DNA of 41,787 bases from Candidatus Shapirobacteria bacterium (GTDB lineage: Bacteria; Patescibacteriota; Microgenomatia; UBA12405; UBA6130), in assembly GCA_027039485.1 (NCBI GenBank), contig JALWDZ010000011.1:1-41787 (forward strand). Direction: 5' to 3'. The position numbers were made by a program, and so were the translations under genes. How positions within the stretch are numbered: the first letter of the stretch is position 1; each line of letters begins with the position of its first letter. Shown piece after piece: positions 39,583-41,787 of this stretch. The notes under the pieces were generated by a model, which did not search any database, was not told the DNA's origin, and saw nothing but the letters and a program-made list of their open reading frames with translations.

Positions 39583-39656
39583 TGTCCCCGGGGGGATTCG
39601 AACCCTCGACCTTCCCGTTAGAAGCGGGACGCTCTTTCCAACTGAGCTACGGGGAC
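39583..39656 (-). tRNA. tRNA-Arg (TCT)
   Basis: Minus-strand cloverleaf with acceptor GTCCCCG/CGGGGAC, anticodon stem TCCCG/CGGGA around CTTCTAA (anticodon TCT) and T-arm GAGGGTTCGAATCCCCC. Discriminator A. It is the last of four tandem tRNAs. No CCA is encoded. Confidence 0.94.
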
Positions 39657-39661
39657 TAAGG

Positions 39662-39735
39662 GGTGGCTGGAGGGAATCGAACCCTCAACCCTCCGCTCCA
39701 CAGGCGGATGCTCTGCCAATTGAGCTACAGCCACC
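39662..39735 (-). tRNA. tRNA-His (GTG)
   Basis: Minus-strand cloverleaf with acceptor GTGGCTG/CAGCCAC, the His-specific extra G at -1 (39735) facing C73 (39662), anticodon stem TCCGC/GCGGA around CTGTGGA (anticodon GTG) and T-arm GAGGGTTCGATTCCCTC. The G-1 is encoded. Confidence 0.95.
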
Positions 39736-39739
39736 ATGG

Positions 39740-39812
39740 TCGGGGGTAGCAGACTCGAACTGCCAACCTCACGGTCCCAAACCGTGCGCGCTGCCAATTG
39801 CGCCAACCCCCG
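39740..39812 (-). tRNA. tRNA-Pro (TGG)
   Basis: Minus-strand cloverleaf with acceptor CGGGGGT/ACCCCCG, anticodon stem CACGG/CCGTG around TTTGGGA (anticodon TGG) and T-arm GGCAGTTCGAGTCTGCT. Discriminator A followed by CCA, possibly by chance; this is the only tRNA here with a full CCA. Confidence 0.94.
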
Positions 39813-39813
39813 G

Positions 39814-39897
39814 TGCCGCGGGAGGGAATCGAACCCTCACGTCCCGAAGGACACGAGATTTTAAGTCTCGCCTGTCTACCAATTCCAGCACCGCGGC
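39814..39897 (-). tRNA. tRNA-Leu (TAA)
   Basis: Minus-strand class II tRNA (84 nt) with acceptor GCCGCGG/CCGCGGC, anticodon stem CGAGA/TCTCG around CTTAAAA (anticodon TAA), a long variable arm (TGTCCTTCGGGAC) and T-arm GAGGGTTCGATTCCCTC. It is the first of four tandem tRNAs (Leu-Pro-His-Arg); spacing to tRNA-Pro is 1 nt. No CCA is encoded. Confidence 0.95.
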
Positions 39898-39942
39898 CCC
39901 TGCAGTGAATTTTAGCAAAATAGACTTCTAAAGTCACTAAAT

Positions 39943-40329
39943 CTAGGATTGTTTTTGGAGGTCAGTGAGAAGCTTAAGGATTTGCTGCTGTTGGCGGTCT
40001 AGTTTAACGCCGATATCTAAAATTTTGTCAACGATTTCTTGGGAACGTTTCTGAGCGGCAGCTTCGCGACGATCTCTCTCTATTTCGGCTTGGTTAGAAG
40101 CCATCAAGAGAAAAATACCCAAGAAAATTGCCTCGAGAGAAACGGCTAAAGTGAGGAGGTCAATGTTAAAATGATAAGTAAGCCAAATACCAAACCACAA
40201 AGCGTGGAGAATAACTCCCCACCAACTGCCGGCCAGCCAAGCTATTATTTGTACTGCCATTTGCGGCACCTTTTGATGGAGGCGTTCTTTTTTACGCCCG
40301 TCAAGGCCAATTTGCCGTTCTTTTTCCAT
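39943..40329 (-). CDS. DUF1003-like membrane protein
   Basis: The 128-aa product has a basic N-terminus, two membrane helices (residues about 30-50 and 57-78) and a charged C-terminal tail. The segment LAVSLEAIFLGIFLLMASNQAEIERDRREAAAQK matches the DUF1003 pattern (LSxxAsxxAxxILMSQNRQxxxDR). The tail (about 90-128) is a likely coiled coil. Function of the family is unknown. It lies 4 nt after the glycosidase-like gene on the same strand, so it is probably in its operon. Confidence 0.75.
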   Translation of the reverse strand: MEKERQIGLDGRKKERLHQKVPQMAVQIIAWLAGSWWGVILHALWFGIWLTYHFNIDLLTLAVSLEAIFLGIFLLMASNQAEIERDRREAAAQKRSQEIVDKILDIGVKLDRQQQQILKLLTDLQKQS

Positions 40330-40333
40330 AAGA

Positions 40334-41787
40334 TTACTTTAGCAAAAGCTCTTTTATCTTGCAAGAAAAATGCTTAAGATAACGCTGCAAATCATTAGCT
40401 AAATATGCCACCTTGTTTAGCCTTGGTACATAATAATCACTAGCGAGGGTTTGCTTTGGCAAGATAAAGAGATGATGTTTCAAGTTATTCTCTACGCCTT
40501 GCCAATGAAAAAATAGCCAGGAAGTATGTTGCGGAGCCAAGAAAGAAAAAGAAAACCATGCCTGTTGCCCTGGTAAAATTGGCGTTGCTAAATTGGCACA
40601 AAGTGGACCACTCATTTCATCTAACGGAGCAAAGCAATATTCGGCTGCTTTATTTTTCCAGATAGTCTGACCAGTATTCTTTAGAAGCAAATTTCCTTTT
40701 GTCTTTCGCCCAGGAGTTACAAGAAAAGGAATGCGCTTGGCAATTATTTTCGCCCTGGTCAGCTGTGGAGGCTTATTAGCCTGCTTGGGCCAATCTAGGA
40801 AAATTTTAGCGTAGGAATAGAACTGGCCGTTATTTTTCTGCCAACTAAAATGGTCCAAAGGGGGTAAGGAATAATGGAGAAGAAAAGGAGAAAACATAAC
40901 TACCCGCGAGTCAGCTAGCCAACTACGAATCGCCGCTGTTAAATATTGAGCAATAAGGGAATCGGGCAAAAAGCTCGGATTGTAGTTTTTGCCTTGACGA
41001 TGGGGCCAACCAGTCTCAGTAATAAAGACTGGCAACTTTTTTTTCACTCCTAAGTTGCGTAAATAGCGAAGTTCCCAAAGATAACCATGAATGCTGGTTT
41101 TCCCCCAATCATAAGGAGAACCGCGGAAACCATGATTGGGGTAAGAATGGGAAGCCAGGCCATCTAAAGAATTGAAAATATTAGGATATGCTTGCAAAAG
41201 TTGGCGATAAAAACTTTCTGCCGAGTAGTATTTCGGGGGATAATTAGGAGCCGCTAAGTCCAAACCGGCACCGATAAGGAAAAATCTTTTTGGTTGGCGG
41301 CGGAATGCCCGAACTGTTTGTTGCAAAAAATAGCCGTATTCCCGAGGATTAGCTCGGCCACCCCATTCGTCACTCCGATTAGGTTCGTTGAAAATAATAA
41401 TAAACCGTTCTTCGCTAGGCCAAAGCAACTTGTCCAAAAATTTTGCTTGGCGGCTAATGTTTGCCAAAGTGGGCTTTACCCAAATTTGCCCCCGAGGATG
41501 AGTGGCCAAACGGATTACAGGTAAAAGATGGTTGCGGCGGCAAAGATCAAAAATATTTTGCCATTTTTGCTCATTAAGATCATTATTGCGAAGGACCAAA
41601 ACTACCCACCCCCAATCGCCATGATTGTTGTTTAATAGTTTTTGGGCTGGAGCCAAATCACCAGCGTCGTCTAATAAATGAATTCCAAATTTATTTTTCA
41701 CCCAAGATAAATTAGAAGCTGCCTGAACCCGGGAGGCAAATGAAAAGCTTGCTATAATGGAAAATAAAAAAAAGAAGGCTATTTTTT
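40334..41787 (-). CDS. Secreted glycoside-hydrolase-like protein, 5' partial
   Basis: The visible reading frame continues without a stop through the right edge of the window. The residues upstream of the GTG at 41701 form a signal peptide (AFFFLFSIIASFSFASRVQA, cleavage near VQA-AS), so the real start lies beyond 41787 and the GTG at 41701 is not the start. The mature part is a TIM-barrel, clan GH-A type: an acid/base-like FNEPN, ASHSYPNHG, and a nucleophile-like FITETGWP, the layout of GH5/GH39-type glycosidases. A C-terminal beta domain of about 120 residues follows (NTGQTIWKN, LPGQQAWFSFSF). The substrate is unknown. About 484 residues are visible. Confidence 0.75.
   Translation of the reverse strand, partial: KIAFFFLFSIIASFSFASRVQAASNLSWVKNKFGIHLLDDAGDLAPAQKLLNNNHGDWGWVVLVLRNNDLNEQKWQNIFDLCRRNHLLPVIRLATHPRGQIWVKPTLANISRQAKFLDKLLWPSEERFIIIFNEPNRSDEWGGRANPREYGYFLQQTVRAFRRQPKRFFLIGAGLDLAAPNYPPKYYSAESFYRQLLQAYPNIFNSLDGLASHSYPNHGFRGSPYDWGKTSIHGYLWELRYLRNLGVKKKLPVFITETGWPHRQGKNYNPSFLPDSLIAQYLTAAIRSWLADSRVVMFSPFLLHYSLPPLDHFSWQKNNGQFYSYAKIFLDWPKQANKPPQLTRAKIIAKRIPFLVTPGRKTKGNLLLKNTGQTIWKNKAAEYCFAPLDEMSGPLCANLATPILPGQQAWFSFSFLAPQHTSWLFFHWQGVENNLKHHLFILPKQTLASDYYVPRLNKVAYLANDLQRYLKHFSCKIKELLLK

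Noticed and set aside
39618-39937. Short minus-strand open frames over the tRNA cluster
   Set aside because: They coincide with four well-folded tRNA genes and have no protein features.

Overview
This window is a compact, mostly plus-strand stretch of a bacterial chromosome that looks like a member of the Candidate Phyla Radiation (Patescibacteria), possibly the Microgenomates side. That placement is inferred from gene content and style and was not tested phylogenetically. Genes overlap by 1-41 nt. Several proteins are reduced versions of their families (FtsL, FtsQ, MurE, Pol III delta). Small CPR-style genes occur (an 85-aa EF-Tu domain-2-like protein, LexA, PolX with a PHP domain). TGA is used as a normal stop, so this is not a code-25 lineage.

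Layout: 1-356 is non-coding with a palindromic repeat. 357-1490 holds rplS, yraN and a small membrane protein. 1647-21010 is a division/cell-wall (dcw) cluster: mraZ (with a clear tandem-repeat MraZ operator), rsmH, ftsL-like, ftsI, murE, a Bpt/ATE1-like aminoacyl-tRNA transferase homologue, an Mpl-type Mur ligase, murA, murF, an encapsulated-ferritin-family protein, a second copy of the palindromic repeat, mraY, a divergent 53-aa LysW-like zinc-ribbon protein, a PLP enzyme, an ATP-grasp ligase, ftsW, murG, a mini ftsQ, ftsA, ftsZ and a rodA-type SEDS gene. 21027-22951 has rplU, rpmA, parB and convergent lepB. 23013-26909 has a glycosyltransferase, murB, a second glycosyltransferase and an O-antigen-ligase-like membrane protein. 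26884-28506 is a minus-strand block of an Ig-like protein, a LysM protein and three tRNAs. Then come polX, tRNA-Lys, the EF-like protein, holA-like and ppsA. A minus-strand operon lexA-rsmI-phosphatase follows, then a plus-strand envelope operon (transglutaminase-like protein, YvlD-type membrane protein, SecG, peptide-binding protein), four tRNAs, and a minus-strand pair (DUF1003-like protein and a secreted glycosidase-like protein that runs off the right edge).

How the genes fit together: most of the window builds and divides the cell envelope. MurA and MurB make UDP-MurNAc, Mur ligases add the peptide, MraY and MurG make lipid II, and SEDS proteins with FtsI polymerise and crosslink at the FtsZ/FtsA ring. 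No canonical murC or murD is seen here. An Mpl-type ligase stands where murC would be expected, and a PLP enzyme plus ATP-grasp pair, next to a LysW-like carrier homologue, stands where murD often lies. With the Bpt-like gene between murE and mpl, this suggests a non-standard route for making or modifying the stem peptide, and it is the best candidate for something undescribed.

Expression signals are informative. At least eight genes have a -10 hexamer (often an extended TGn form) only 5-10 nt upstream of the start codon, which predicts leaderless or near-leaderless mRNAs. Three small-protein or surface genes instead carry the same long Shine-Dalgarno string AGAAAGGGGGTGA.
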